The notes under the pieces are model-generated. The model ran no database searches. It was not told the origin of the DNA and was given only the letters and a program-made list of their open reading frames with translations. The position numbers and the translations under genes were made by a program. A stretch of DNA of 64,000 bases from WTFV01 sp965203525 (GTDB lineage: Bacteria > Acidobacteriota > Vicinamibacteria > Vicinamibacterales > UBA8438). The first letter of the stretch is position 1; each line of letters starts with the position of its first letter. This document shows positions 1 through 7,923 of the stretch, one piece after another. Where the stretch lies: positions 3,844,001 to 3,908,000 of the forward strand of contig OZ241898.1 of assembly GCA_965203525.1 (NCBI GenBank). Direction: 5' to 3'.

Positions 1-2369
1 CGGATCCACGGGTGGTCGTAGTATTCCACGCCGCGGCCGAGCGCGTAGGTCAGCAGCTTCTCGGTGACGGTGCCGACGAAGTCCTCGCGGTTGGCCAGCA
101 GCATCTCGCGCACGCTGGCCGGCCCGGTCAGCTCGCGGCCGCTGGGCAGCGTGCCGGAGGTCTGCTCGACCGGCAGCTCGCGGTACCCACCGATGGCGTC
201 GAAGCCTTCGAGCGCGAAGCCGAGCGGGTCCATGCGGACGTGGCAGCTCGCGCAGACCGGGTCGGTCCGATGCCGCTCCATCCGCTCGCGGACCGAGCGG
301 GGCCGGCTCCCCGGATTCGACGGGTCGGCCACCGAATCCGAATCCTCCAGCCCCGGCACGTCGGCCGGCGGGGGCGGGGGCGGCGCACCGAGCAGGTTCT
401 CCAGCACCCACACGCCCCGCTTCACCGGTGACGTGCGGTTGGCGTAGGAGGTCGCGGTCAGGACGCTGCCGTGACCCAGGATGCCGCGGCGCCGGTCGTC
501 CGACAACGTCACGCGCCGGAAGTAGTTCCCCTTGACGCCGGGGATGCCGTAGTGCCGCGCCAGCCGCTCGTTCGCGTAGGTGTAGTCGGCGGTCAGCACC
601 TCGAGGACGCTCCGATCCTCGCGCAGCAGGCTCCGGAACCAGAGCTCCGTCTCGCGCGTGAACGCCTCGCGCAGGTTGCCGTCGAACGCGGGGAACGCGA
701 CCGGATCCGGCTTGACCGAACGCATGTTCCGCAGGAACAGCCACTGGCCGGCGAAGTTGTCGACCAGCGCGCGCGCCTTCGGATCGGCCAGCATCCGCCG
801 TACCTGGGCGGCCAGCACCCCTTCGCCGCGCAACGCCCCGCGCGACGCCAGGTCGAGCAGCTCGTCGTCCGGGATGCTGCTCCAGAGGAAGAACGACAGG
901 CGGGACGCCAGCTCCAGGTCGGAGATGCGGTACGGCGCACCCGGCTCCGCGCCGGGCGGATCGTGCTCGATGCGGAACAGGAACTCCGGGTCGACCAGGA
1001 TGGCGCGCAACGCGAACTCGATGCCCGACTCGAAGCCGCCCCGCGCGTATCCCGCGTCGTAGAAGGCCAGCAGGGCGGCGACGTCCTCGCCGGTGAGCGG
1101 CCGCCGGAAGGCGCGGCGGGCCAGCGCGGAGAGGATCTCCTCCGCGCAGGCCGGCTCGGCCGCCGGACGGTCGGGCCGGCAGATGAAGATCCGTTCGCGA
1201 CTCGGCGTGGCGGCGTCGGCCGCCGGCGCATGCGCGTGGAAGGGGCCCTCGATCTCGACGATCCAGACCGCCATCGGGGCGTCCCGATCGCCTGCGTAGT
1301 GGTAGGTCTCGGCCGCGCTCACCGGCTCCAGCACGCCCTCCGGCAACGCGCCGCGGCGGAGGAACGACAGCGCCACCTCCCGCATGCCCGCCCGCACCGG
1401 CATCCGGAAGCGCAGATCGGCGTCGGCGTTGCGCTCGTAGGGCGTCAGGTTGAAGACCGCGTTCCACGCCTCGCGCTGGCCGTCGGCGCCGATCTCGAAG
1501 CGGGCGACGCGGGCGCGGTCCAGCCGCACCTCCAGCACGTTGCGCCGCTGCAGCCCCTTGATGGCGTCGCCGTGCGTGCGCTCGAGCGTGATCCGGAACT
1601 CGTACTCCCCGTCGACCGGGAAGTAATGCCGGGTCGCGAACCCGCCGCGGGCGCCGAACGGGTGCAGCTCGCTCATCCGCGCGTGCTGCATCAGCACCGG
1701 GGACGTGGTGTAGGCCGCCGTGGCGGACCGGATCGCGGGATCGCCGACCGCCGTCTCGGCGATCTTCCCCGCCGCGAGCATGTAGCGTTCGAGCAGGGCC
1801 GGCGACAGCGACAGCACGTCGGCGATGTTGTCGAAGCCGTAACTCAGATCGTCGGCCGGCAGCAGCGCGCGGCCGTCGATCTCCAGGGCCAGCAGGTCCC
1901 GGACGGCGTTGGCGTACTCGGTCCGGTTCAGCCGGTGCGCGGTCTCCGTGCCCGGGTTCGGGTCGGCGGCGGCGGCGCGGTCGATCCCGGTCTCGAGCCA
2001 AGCGACGAACGCCGCGTAGGTCGCGTCGTCCGGCCGGGGCCGGCGCGGCGGCGGCATCTCGCGCGCGCGCAGCTTGCGGATCACCTTCTCCCAGGTTTCC
2101 GCGTCCGCGCCCGGGTGCGCCAGGTCGAGCGACTGGAGCGACAAGCCGGCCGTCCGCAGGCGGTCGTTGTGGCAGGCGGCGCAGTAGCGGTCCAGGACGG
2201 CCCGATACTCGGCGGCCGCGGCCGGCGCGGACTCCGTTCCGGCCGCGGCGGTGGCCTCGTGCGCCCGGCCGGCGGACTGCGCCGTGACCGGCGCAGCGAG
2301 CAGGGCGGCCAGCGCGACGGCCGCCGCCGATGCGTACGAAAGTCGGAGTATCGCCAACACCGGCCTCAC
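1..2369 (-). CDS. DUF1592-family secreted c-type cytochrome-like protein (3' end outside window)
   Basis: The frame is open from a GTG at 2369 to the window edge, so the C-terminus is missing (789 codons seen). Residues 1-32 look like a signal peptide ending near 'VTAQS'. A haem-binding motif CAACH lies near residue 55 in a PSCyt/DUF1587-like segment. The middle ('HRLNRTEYANAVRDLL', 'YHYAGDRD') and the segment with 'RAFRRPLTGEDV' and 'LASRLSFFLWSSIPDDELL' match the DUF1587-DUF1595-DUF1592 order of this family. Near the end a second CASCH plus 'MDPLGFALEGFDAIG' matches DUF1588/DUF1585. Such proteins are abundant in Planctomycetes and Acidobacteria and are thought to be periplasmic haem proteins; no reaction is established. 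A second in-frame GTG four codons in is an alternative start with a better-placed purine-rich leader. Confidence 0.9.
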   Translation of the reverse strand, partial: MRPVLAILRLSYASAAAVALAALLAAPVTAQSAGRAHEATAAAGTESAPAAAAEYRAVLDRYCAACHNDRLRTAGLSLQSLDLAHPGADAETWEKVIRKLRAREMPPPRRPRPDDATYAAFVAWLETGIDRAAAADPNPGTETAHRLNRTEYANAVRDLLALEIDGRALLPADDLSYGFDNIADVLSLSPALLERYMLAAGKIAETAVGDPAIRSATAAYTTSPVLMQHARMSELHPFGARGGFATRHYFPVDGEYEFRITLERTHGDAIKGLQRRNVLEVRLDRARVARFEIGADGQREAWNAVFNLTPYERNADADLRFRMPVRAGMREVALSFLRRGALPEGVLEPVSAAETYHYAGDRDAPMAVWIVEIEGPFHAHAPAADAATPSRERIFICRPDRPAAEPACAEEILSALARRAFRRPLTGEDVAALLAFYDAGYARGGFESGIEFALRAILVDPEFLFRIEHDPPGAEPGAPYRISDLELASRLSFFLWSSIPDDELLDLASRGALRGEGVLAAQVRRMLADPKARALVDNFAGQWLFLRNMRSVKPDPVAFPAFDGNLREAFTRETELWFRSLLREDRSVLEVLTADYTYANERLARHYGIPGVKGNYFRRVTLSDDRRRGILGHGSVLTATSYANRTSPVKRGVWVLENLLGAPPPPPPADVPGLEDSDSVADPSNPGSRPRSVRERMERHRTDPVCASCHVRMDPLGFALEGFDAIGGYRELPVEQTSGTLPSGRELTGPASVREMLLANREDFVGTVTEKLLTYALGRGVEYYDHPWI

Positions 2370-2410
2370 TCTCAGTTACGGCGGCGCGATCGGTCCCCGG
2401 CGGTCCGGGC

Positions 2411-2440
2411 ATTATCCGAATCGCCGGCCGGCGGTGTCAA
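2411..2440 (-). promoter_or_regulatory. sigma70-like promoter of the DUF1592 gene
   Basis: On the minus strand a perfect -35 box TTGACA (2440-2435) is followed after 18 bp by GATAAT (2416-2411), one mismatch from the -10 consensus. This places transcription start near 2404, about 35 bases before the GTG start at 2369. Both boxes stand out in otherwise GC-saturated DNA. Confidence 0.6.
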
Positions 2441-2447
2441 GGACCGG

Positions 2448-2477
2448 CCCGCGGCGCCCGGTCCGGCGCGCCGCGGG
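2448..2477 (-). terminator. GC-rich stem-loop downstream of the PLP gene
   Basis: A perfect 10-bp inverted repeat (CCCGCGGCGC at 2448-2457 and GCGCCGCGGG at 2468-2477) encloses a 10-nt loop. It sits 39 bp beyond the stop codon of the PLP-enzyme gene and just before the promoter of the next gene. No U-tract follows, so it may be only a transcription pause or insulating hairpin. Confidence 0.35.
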
Positions 2478-2516
2478 ATCCGCGCATCTCCAGCAGCGGG
2501 ATGCGGCGCGAGCCCG

Positions 2517-3851
2517 CTACGCGGCCGGGAGCGTGCCGTTCGCCACGATGTCCCGCAGTCCCTCGGCGAGCCGGTCGACCTGCGCCTCCGTGTTGTAGTG
2601 GTGGGTCGACACGCGCACCGTGTTCAGGCCGAAGTCGGTGTGCCGCACCCAGACGTGGTGCCGGCGCCACAGGGTGTCGACGACCTCGCGGCGGTCGAAC
2701 CCTTCGAGGGCGAAACCGGTGATTCCGCAGCCGAGCGCCGGGTGGGCCGAGGTGTGCACCCGCACCCGCGGGATCTCCTCGAGCCGCGCCCGCAGCCGCC
2801 CGGCGAGCGCGCGGACGCGCCGCTCGATCCGCTCCCGTCCAATGGCGTTCTGGAAGTCCAGCGCGGCGGAGGCCGCCATCAGCAGCGGGCCGGCGCGCTG
2901 GCTCAGCCGGTCGTAGCGCGCGGCGCCGCGCGCCGGATCGTCCCAGCCGGTGGAGGCGACGGTCGGCCAGACCCGCTCCTGCGATTCCCGCCGCAGGTAG
3001 AGGAAACCGGTCCCGACCGGCGCGCCCATCCACTTGTAGGGGCTCGATGCGTAGAAGTCGACGCCGAGGCCGCGCACGTCGAGGGCCAGCATGCCGATGG
3101 CGTGGGCGCCGTCGACCACCGTCAGGATCCCGCGCGGACGGGCGAGGGCGGCCAGTTCCTTCACCGGCAGCATGCACCCGGTGGGATAGGTTACGTGGCT
3201 GACGCTGATCACCTTCGTGCGCGGCGTGACGGCGGCCTCGAAGCGGTTCACGACGTCCGCCGGATCGGGGGTCGGAATCGGGAACGGCAGCTCCTTGACC
3301 ACGATCCCCCGCCGTTGCGCCTTCAGCTTCCAGGGCTGCAGGCCGCCCGGATGCTCGTGGAACGAGCAGAGCACCTCGTCGCCGGCCTCCAGGTCGAGAC
3401 CGTTGGCGATGAAGCTCATCCCCTCGGTGGTGTTGCGGGTCAGCGCGATCTCGCCGGGGTCCGCGTTGACGAACGCCGCCATCTTCGCCCGCAGGCCGCC
3501 GCGCGCCGCGTTGTGCCGCGAGTTCTCCCGGCCCGGATCGGCGGAGAGCGCGCGGTAGCCGTCGACGACGGCGTAGTAGACCGGCTTGGGCATCGGGCCG
3601 AGGGTCCCGCTGTTCAGGTAGGCGAGCTCGTCCGGAATCAGGAATTCGCGGCGCACCTGCGCCCAGAATTCGGCGTCGGACGCCGCGCCGCGCTGTGCGG
3701 CCTGCACGGCGGCGACGCCGGCCCGCGCCGCGCCCGGCTGCGCGGTCCCCGCGGCGGCCGCGCCGGCCGCGACCGCACGAAGGAAGAGACGGCGGGAGAC
3801 GCCGGCCGGGGTTCCCGGTTCGCAGGTGTCGCGCAGGTCGTCGATCGGCAT
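2517..3851 (-). CDS. Tat-exported class V aminotransferase-fold PLP enzyme
   Basis: A 444-aa fold-type I PLP enzyme of the class V aminotransferase / isopenicillin-N-epimerase-like group. The N-terminus carries a twin-arginine signal: 'SRRLFLRAVAAGAAAAG' at about residues 23-39. Family landmarks are 'YLNSGTLGPMPKPV', 'NTTEGMSF', the cofactor-binding 'VVDGAHAIG' and the Schiff-base lysine in 'SPYKWMGAP'. The ATG at 3851 was chosen because AAGGGAG lies 5 bases upstream and the Tat motif follows directly; the frame is open further upstream but lacks coding character there. The substrate cannot be told from sequence; racemase/epimerase, cysteine-desulfurase-like and lyase activities all occur in this fold. 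Export of such an enzyme by Tat is consistent with folding around PLP in the cytoplasm. Confidence 0.88.
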   Translation of the reverse strand: MPIDDLRDTCEPGTPAGVSRRLFLRAVAAGAAAAGTAQPGAARAGVAAVQAAQRGAASDAEFWAQVRREFLIPDELAYLNSGTLGPMPKPVYYAVVDGYRALSADPGRENSRHNAARGGLRAKMAAFVNADPGEIALTRNTTEGMSFIANGLDLEAGDEVLCSFHEHPGGLQPWKLKAQRRGIVVKELPFPIPTPDPADVVNRFEAAVTPRTKVISVSHVTYPTGCMLPVKELAALARPRGILTVVDGAHAIGMLALDVRGLGVDFYASSPYKWMGAPVGTGFLYLRRESQERVWPTVASTGWDDPARGAARYDRLSQRAGPLLMAASAALDFQNAIGRERIERRVRALAGRLRARLEEIPRVRVHTSAHPALGCGITGFALEGFDRREVVDTLWRRHHVWVRHTDFGLNTVRVSTHHYNTEAQVDRLAEGLRDIVANGTLPAA

Positions 3852-3884
3852 GAGGGCTCCCTTCGTGAACGGTGGCGCCTGCCC

Positions 3885-3914
3885 ACTATCGCTCCGAGCC
3901 GCCCGCCCGGTCAA
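3885..3914 (-). promoter_or_regulatory. sigma70-like promoter of the PLP-enzyme gene
   Basis: On the minus strand TTGACC (3914-3909) and GATAGT (3890-3885) are separated by 18 bp, the same geometry as the promoter at 2411-2440. The predicted start of transcription is about 27 bases before the ATG at 3851. Confidence 0.45.
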
Positions 3915-4002
3915 TCCCGCGCCGTGACGTCGGGGCCGCCGGCCGCGGCGCCGGGGTAGACTGGACCGACTGCACGGTTTCGGCGCCTTGGGGAAGGAGA
4001 GC

Positions 4003-4968
4003 ATGATGCGGAACCGGTTCAGCGGGTCGAGCATTCCGGCGGCGCTGGCCGCGGCCGCGGTGAGCGCGGTCGTGACGGCGTCGATCACCGCCACGGCCGG
4101 CCAGTCGGCGCGCGGGCGCACCGTGGACGGCAGGCCGGACTTCAGCGGCATCTGGCAGGCGAACAACGAGGCGCACTGGGATCTGGAGGCCCACGCCGCC
4201 CGGCCCGGCGCGGTGACGCAGCCGGGGGTGTATCCGTATGCCTACGCGGAAGTGCCCGCGGCCCCGGTGCTGGCCCTCGGCGCGGCGGCGGGGGTGCCCG
4301 GCTCCATCGGCGTCGTGCAGGGCGACGGGCGGATCCCCTACACGCCGGAGGCGCTTGCCGTCCGGCAGGAGAACGCCGCCAACCGGATCGACCGCGACCC
4401 GGAGCTGAAATGCTACCTGCCGGGCATCCCGCGGGCGATGTACATGCCCTACCCCTTCCAGATCACGCAGAGCACGGACAAGATCCACATGGCCTATCCG
4501 TTCGGGCAGACGGCGCGCACCATCCACCTGGACGAGGTGGAGGGGCCGCCCGACTACACCTACATGGGGCATTCGGCGGGCCGTTGGGAAGGCGACACGC
4601 TGGTGGTCGACGTGACCGACTTCAACGGCAGGAACTGGTTCGACCGGGCCGGCAACTTCCACGGCGAGGCGCTGCGTCTGGAGGAGCGCTTCACGCCGAT
4701 CAGCGCCGACGCGTTCCTCTACGAGGTGACGATCGAGGACGAGGACGTCTTCACCCGGCCGTGGCGGATCGCCATGCCGATCTACCGCCGCCTGGAGCCG
4801 AACATGACGGTCCTGGAGTACCCCTGCATCGAGTTCGCCGAGGAGTTCCTCTACGGGCACCTGCGCAGGGAGCCGCTGGTGACGCGCTGGGAAGGCGAGA
4901 CCCTGATCGTCGAGATCACGCGCAAGATCCCGCCGGGCGACGCGCTCTACGACTGGTACCGCAAGTAG
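4003..4968 (+). CDS. secreted 'DFSGIW' family protein
   Basis: A 321-aa predicted exported protein of unknown function. A hydrophobic signal segment covers about residues 8-34 and is followed by 'VDGRPDFSGIWQANNEAHWD', the hallmark opening of a large paralogous family in Acidobacteria. Other blocks are 'GRIPYTPEALA', 'CYLPGIPRAMYMPYPFQI', 'GHSAGRWEGDTLVVDVTDF' and 'ERFTPISADAFLYEVTIED', which recur in the paralogue at 5543-6736. The tandem ATG-ATG at 4003/4006 follows GGAAGGAG, so either may start translation. It begins a + strand set with the DUF6152 gene and the second paralogue. No catalytic motif is recognised. Confidence 0.85.
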   Translation: MMRNRFSGSSIPAALAAAAVSAVVTASITATAGQSARGRTVDGRPDFSGIWQANNEAHWDLEAHAARPGAVTQPGVYPYAYAEVPAAPVLALGAAAGVPGSIGVVQGDGRIPYTPEALAVRQENAANRIDRDPELKCYLPGIPRAMYMPYPFQITQSTDKIHMAYPFGQTARTIHLDEVEGPPDYTYMGHSAGRWEGDTLVVDVTDFNGRNWFDRAGNFHGEALRLEERFTPISADAFLYEVTIEDEDVFTRPWRIAMPIYRRLEPNMTVLEYPCIEFAEEFLYGHLRREPLVTRWEGETLIVEITRKIPPGDALYDWYRK

Positions 4969-5089
4969 CCCGGCCCGGAGTTGGAGTCCGGGGCGGGAGT
5001 CCGCTTGCGCGGAACCCGCGGATCCGGATTGGAAACGCGGGTTGCCGGGCGGCGGAGAGACGACGCACCGGCGTGGCAGGGAGGACGAG

Positions 5090-5527
5090 ATGACGCGAGC
5101 AGGGATGGCGACGGCGATCACGGGCGCGAGCCTCGCGCTGGCGGGAACCGCCGGGCCGGCTGCGGCCCACCATGCGTTCGCGGCCGAATTCGACGCCGAC
5201 CGCCCCGTGAACTTCGAGGGCACGGTCGCGCGCATGGAATGGACCAACCCGCACGTCTGGATCCACCTGGACGTGGATCTGCCGGACGGCACGACGGAAC
5301 GCTGGGCGTTCGAGGGGGGCACGCCGAACGTGCTGTTCCGGCGGGGTTTCACGAGGCGGTCGCTGATGCCGGGCACGCGGGTCGTCGTCGACGGCTACCA
5401 GGCCAAGGACGGGACGAAGCGCGCCAACGGCAGGGATCTGACGTTTCCCGACGGCACGAAGCTGTTCCTCGGCTCGTCCGGCATCGGAGCGCCCTACGAG
5501 CTGCGGCCGGACCAGCCTGATCGGTAG
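5090..5527 (+). CDS. DUF6152 family secreted protein
   Basis: A 145-aa protein with a signal peptide of about 25 residues ending in 'GPAAAHHAF', so the mature form probably begins near a His-His pair. The body has 'EFDADRPVNFEGTVARMEW' and 'NPHVWIHLDV', typical of DUF6152, a small beta-rich family usually next to 'DFSGIW' proteins. The ATG at 5090 is preceded by AGGGAGGA with 5-nt spacing. It lies between the two 'GIW' paralogues with a short gap (15 bp) to the next gene, so the three are probably co-transcribed. Function is unknown; the conserved histidines could bind metal, but that is inference. Confidence 0.85.
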   Translation: MTRAGMATAITGASLALAGTAGPAAAHHAFAAEFDADRPVNFEGTVARMEWTNPHVWIHLDVDLPDGTTERWAFEGGTPNVLFRRGFTRRSLMPGTRVVVDGYQAKDGTKRANGRDLTFPDGTKLFLGSSGIGAPYELRPDQPDR

Positions 5528-5542
5528 GCGGGGGAAGATGCA

Positions 5543-6736
5543 ATGACCAGACGACTTGTCGAGTGCATCGGCGTGGCGGCGGTGCTCGCGGCGGCGATCG
5601 GACTGCTGAGCCTGGCGGCCGCCCCGGCGGCGGTCGAAGGCGTGGAGGCCGCGGCCGGGGAACAGTCGGCGGGACGCGGGCTCCGCACGCCGTGGGGCGA
5701 GCCCGACCTGCAGGGCATCTGGAACGATCCGTACCAGATCCCGCTGCAGCGCCCGGCGCAGTTCGCCGACGTCGACGTGTTCACCGACGAGCAGCGGGCG
5801 GCGCTCGACCGGCAGCGAGGCGCCATGCTGCGCCGGGACGAGCGCGCGCCGATCGGGACGGAACGCGACGTCCGGGGCGCCTACAACGCCGTGTTCGAGT
5901 CGATCCGGCCTACCGGAGACCGCACGTCGCTCATCGTCGATCCCCCGCACGGGCGCATCCCGCCGTACACGCCGGAGGCGGAGGAGCGCGTGCGCATCGA
6001 ACGGGAGTTCCGGCTCGCGCTCCTGCAGGCCACCGAGACGTGCCGCCTGCGGGAGCCGGCCTGCGCCGGGTGGTCGTACGGCCCGCCGTCGCCGCGGCGC
6101 GGGGAGACGCCGCCGTTCTACAACACGGGACGTCTGAATCGCAACGACGGACCGGAGGATCGCAGCCTGTCGGAGCGGTGCATGGGGGCCGGGCTGCCCG
6201 ACTTCAGCGGGTTCCGCCGCATCGTGCAGTCACCCGGCCAGGTGGCGATCTTCTACGACGTGGGCCAGGGGCAGGGGTGGCAGCGCAACGTCCCGGTCGA
6301 CGGGAGCGAGCACCTGCCGGCGCACGTCCGCCAGCGGTTCGGCGACTCCCGCGGCCACTGGGAGGACGACACGCTGGTGGTCGACGTCAGGAACTTTTCC
6401 GAGAAGCGCGAGTACCGCGGCTCGCGCGAGAACCTGCGCCTGGTGGAACGCTGGCGGCGGCTGGACGAGACGACGCTCGAGTACGTCGTCACGATCGACG
6501 ATCCGACCACCTGGACGCGGCCGTGGACCGTCCGGCAGGAGCTGAAGCTGCAGGACGGCCGGTTGAACCGGATCTACTACGAGCCGCGCTGCCACGAGGG
6601 GAACTACGGCCTGCCGGGACAGCTCGTCGGGAGCCGCATGGAGGAGCAGGCGTTCGCCGAGGGGCGCGGCCCCGATCCGGCCACGCGGGACACGGCCACC
6701 GGCGGCGGCACCATCGGGGACCCGCTGGGCAGATAG
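5543..6736 (+). CDS. secreted 'DLQGIW' family protein, paralogue of the gene at 4003
   Basis: A 397-aa predicted exported protein. After a signal sequence (about residues 8-40) come 'RTPWGEPDLQGIWNDPYQIP', 'GRIPPYTPEAEERV', 'CMGAGLPDFSGFRRIVQSP', 'GHWEDDTLVVDVRNFS' and 'LVERWRRLDETTLEYVVTID'. These align in order with the 321-aa protein two genes upstream, so the two are diverged paralogues bracketing the DUF6152 gene. Four cysteines (near 'TCRLREPACAG', 'RCMGAG' and 'RCHEGN') could form disulfides in the periplasm. Function is unknown. Confidence 0.85.
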   Translation: MTRRLVECIGVAAVLAAAIGLLSLAAAPAAVEGVEAAAGEQSAGRGLRTPWGEPDLQGIWNDPYQIPLQRPAQFADVDVFTDEQRAALDRQRGAMLRRDERAPIGTERDVRGAYNAVFESIRPTGDRTSLIVDPPHGRIPPYTPEAEERVRIEREFRLALLQATETCRLREPACAGWSYGPPSPRRGETPPFYNTGRLNRNDGPEDRSLSERCMGAGLPDFSGFRRIVQSPGQVAIFYDVGQGQGWQRNVPVDGSEHLPAHVRQRFGDSRGHWEDDTLVVDVRNFSEKREYRGSRENLRLVERWRRLDETTLEYVVTIDDPTTWTRPWTVRQELKLQDGRLNRIYYEPRCHEGNYGLPGQLVGSRMEEQAFAEGRGPDPATRDTATGGGTIGDPLGR

Positions 6737-6752
6737 CCGCCGCGGCGGCGCC

Positions 6753-6824
6753 AAAAAAACCCCGCCGCATCGGCTGGGCCGCGCCCGTCTTTGCGGGGCG
6801 TTGCTTCCTTCCGGTGCGGCGGGG
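6753..6824 (-). terminator. intrinsic terminator of the copper-monooxygenase-like gene
   Basis: A 10-bp perfect inverted repeat (CCCCGCCGCA at 6760-6769, TGCGGCGGGG at 6815-6824) is followed on the minus strand by seven T residues (6759-6753). A shorter alternative stem, CCCCGC with GCGGGG at 6793-6798, uses the same T-run. It lies 36 bp after the stop of the minus-strand gene at 6861-7505, between convergent genes. Confidence 0.6.
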
Positions 6825-6860
6825 CGCTTTCGATCGCAGTCCGGCGCGATCCGTCGGTGT

Positions 6861-7505
6861 CTACTGATCCGTGGCGCTGTGCTGCGCCGGCCAGCCCTCG
6901 TCGAGCGGCTGCGACTCGTCCGCCGTGATCTTCAGGTGCGCGCAGTGGTGGTAGCTGTAGGCGCCGGGGTTGTTGTAGGCGTGCTCCGCCATCCACTGGA
7001 TGACCTGCAGCGTGCACCGCTCGCAGTTGATGTTGGGGACGCGGACCTCCGTCTCGAACTCGATCGGCGTCGGCTCGCGGGTGTAGTGCATGAACAGGCC
7101 GTCGGCCAGCACCGGGGGCTGCGGCGGGACCTCGATCATGGCCGACACCGACCACGGCCGATCCCATTCTCCCCGGTGGCTGGGCCGCGTCCGGGTCTCC
7201 GGGTCGGGCGGCAGCTCGAGCGGCGTATTGACCGCCAGCGCCACCCGGTAGTGTCCCGGATGGTAGATGGTCTCGAGGATTTTGAGCGGCAGCAGCGAGC
7301 CGCCGGCCACCTCGGTGACGATGCCGCTCGGCGTGCCCCAGTCGGCGTTCGAGCCGCCGCAGGGACCGGTCTTCTGCGGGTCGCCGCGCTCGTTCTCGAC
7401 GATCCACGGGGCGGGCTCCACCAGCTTGAAGTGCGCCTCGGGCGCCGCCGGCGCCACCAGCGCCGCGACGGCGAGGGCGAGCAGGAACCGAACGCAATGC
7501 TGCAT
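6861..7505 (-). CDS. SCE4755-like copper polysaccharide-monooxygenase-like secreted protein
   Basis: A 214-aa exported protein. The signal peptide ('FLLALAVAALVAPAAPEA') would be cut so that the mature chain starts His-Phe-Lys ('HFKLVEPAPW'), the N-terminal histidine needed for the copper histidine brace of lytic polysaccharide monooxygenases. The rest carries 'GPCGGSNADWGTPSG', 'HPGHYRVALAV', 'CERCTLQVIQWM' and 'YSYHHCAHLKI', with paired cysteines and a histidine cluster. This pattern fits the SCE4755 family of monooxygenase-like proteins rather than classical AA10 enzymes. The ATG at 7505 was chosen because AAGGAG lies 8 bases upstream and it gives a normal signal peptide; the frame is open some 60 bases further. 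Substrate is unknown. Confidence 0.75.
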   Translation of the reverse strand: MQHCVRFLLALAVAALVAPAAPEAHFKLVEPAPWIVENERGDPQKTGPCGGSNADWGTPSGIVTEVAGGSLLPLKILETIYHPGHYRVALAVNTPLELPPDPETRTRPSHRGEWDRPWSVSAMIEVPPQPPVLADGLFMHYTREPTPIEFETEVRVPNINCERCTLQVIQWMAEHAYNNPGAYSYHHCAHLKITADESQPLDEGWPAQHSATDQ

Positions 7506-7583
7506 GCCAAAGCTCCTTGATGCGACGGGTGAAAAAACTCGACTTTCAACAGCAACGAACCCTATCACCTTGCCGCGGGGCGT

Positions 7584-7851
7584 TCAAACGGGTCCCGTAC
7601 CGCAACGCCGCCACCGGTCCGCGGCGGCGGTCAGCCGGCCGCGTTCGAGCGGGCGGCGCCCGGCGCGCCGCGCGCGCCAGAGATCGACGAGCGGCCCTTC
7701 GAGCATCTGGTCGTCCAGCGCGGCGTAGGTCTTCGCGGTCCCCTTGAAGCAGATCCAGCGGACCCCGGCATGGCGCAGCAGGCGGCGGCTTGAACTCCAC
7801 GCCGGAGTTTTCGCCGCCGGCGATCAGTTCGAGGAAGTCCGACCGTTTCAC
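7584..7851 (-). pseudogene. decayed AlbA_2/Schlafen-type ATP-binding protein
   Basis: A GTG start at 7851 opens a frame reading 'MKRSDFLELIAGGENSGVEF', the classic first 20 residues of AlbA_2-domain proteins. Directly after 'EFK' the frame loses coding sense. A +1-shifted frame continues 'RHAGVRWICFKGTAKTYAAL' and 'DDQMLEGPLVDLWRARR', matching a segment that normally lies roughly 200 residues later in such proteins, and stops at 7584. So the gene has an internal deletion plus a frameshift. It is a remnant between the monooxygenase-like gene and the DUF1501 gene, unrelated in detail to the intact AlbA_2 gene at 16,373. Confidence 0.7.
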
Positions 7852-7923
7852 CGTTCCGGTAGGGAAGAAAGGAGAGGCGGCGCCGCGGGGGCTCGCGGCG
7901 CCGCCGTCCCGGGGGAGCCGCCG

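Noticed and set aside
471..3959. A 1,162-codon + strand frame opposite the DUF1592 and PLP genes
   Set aside because: Low-complexity antisense frame; both minus-strand genes have family motifs, promoters and a ribosome-binding site.
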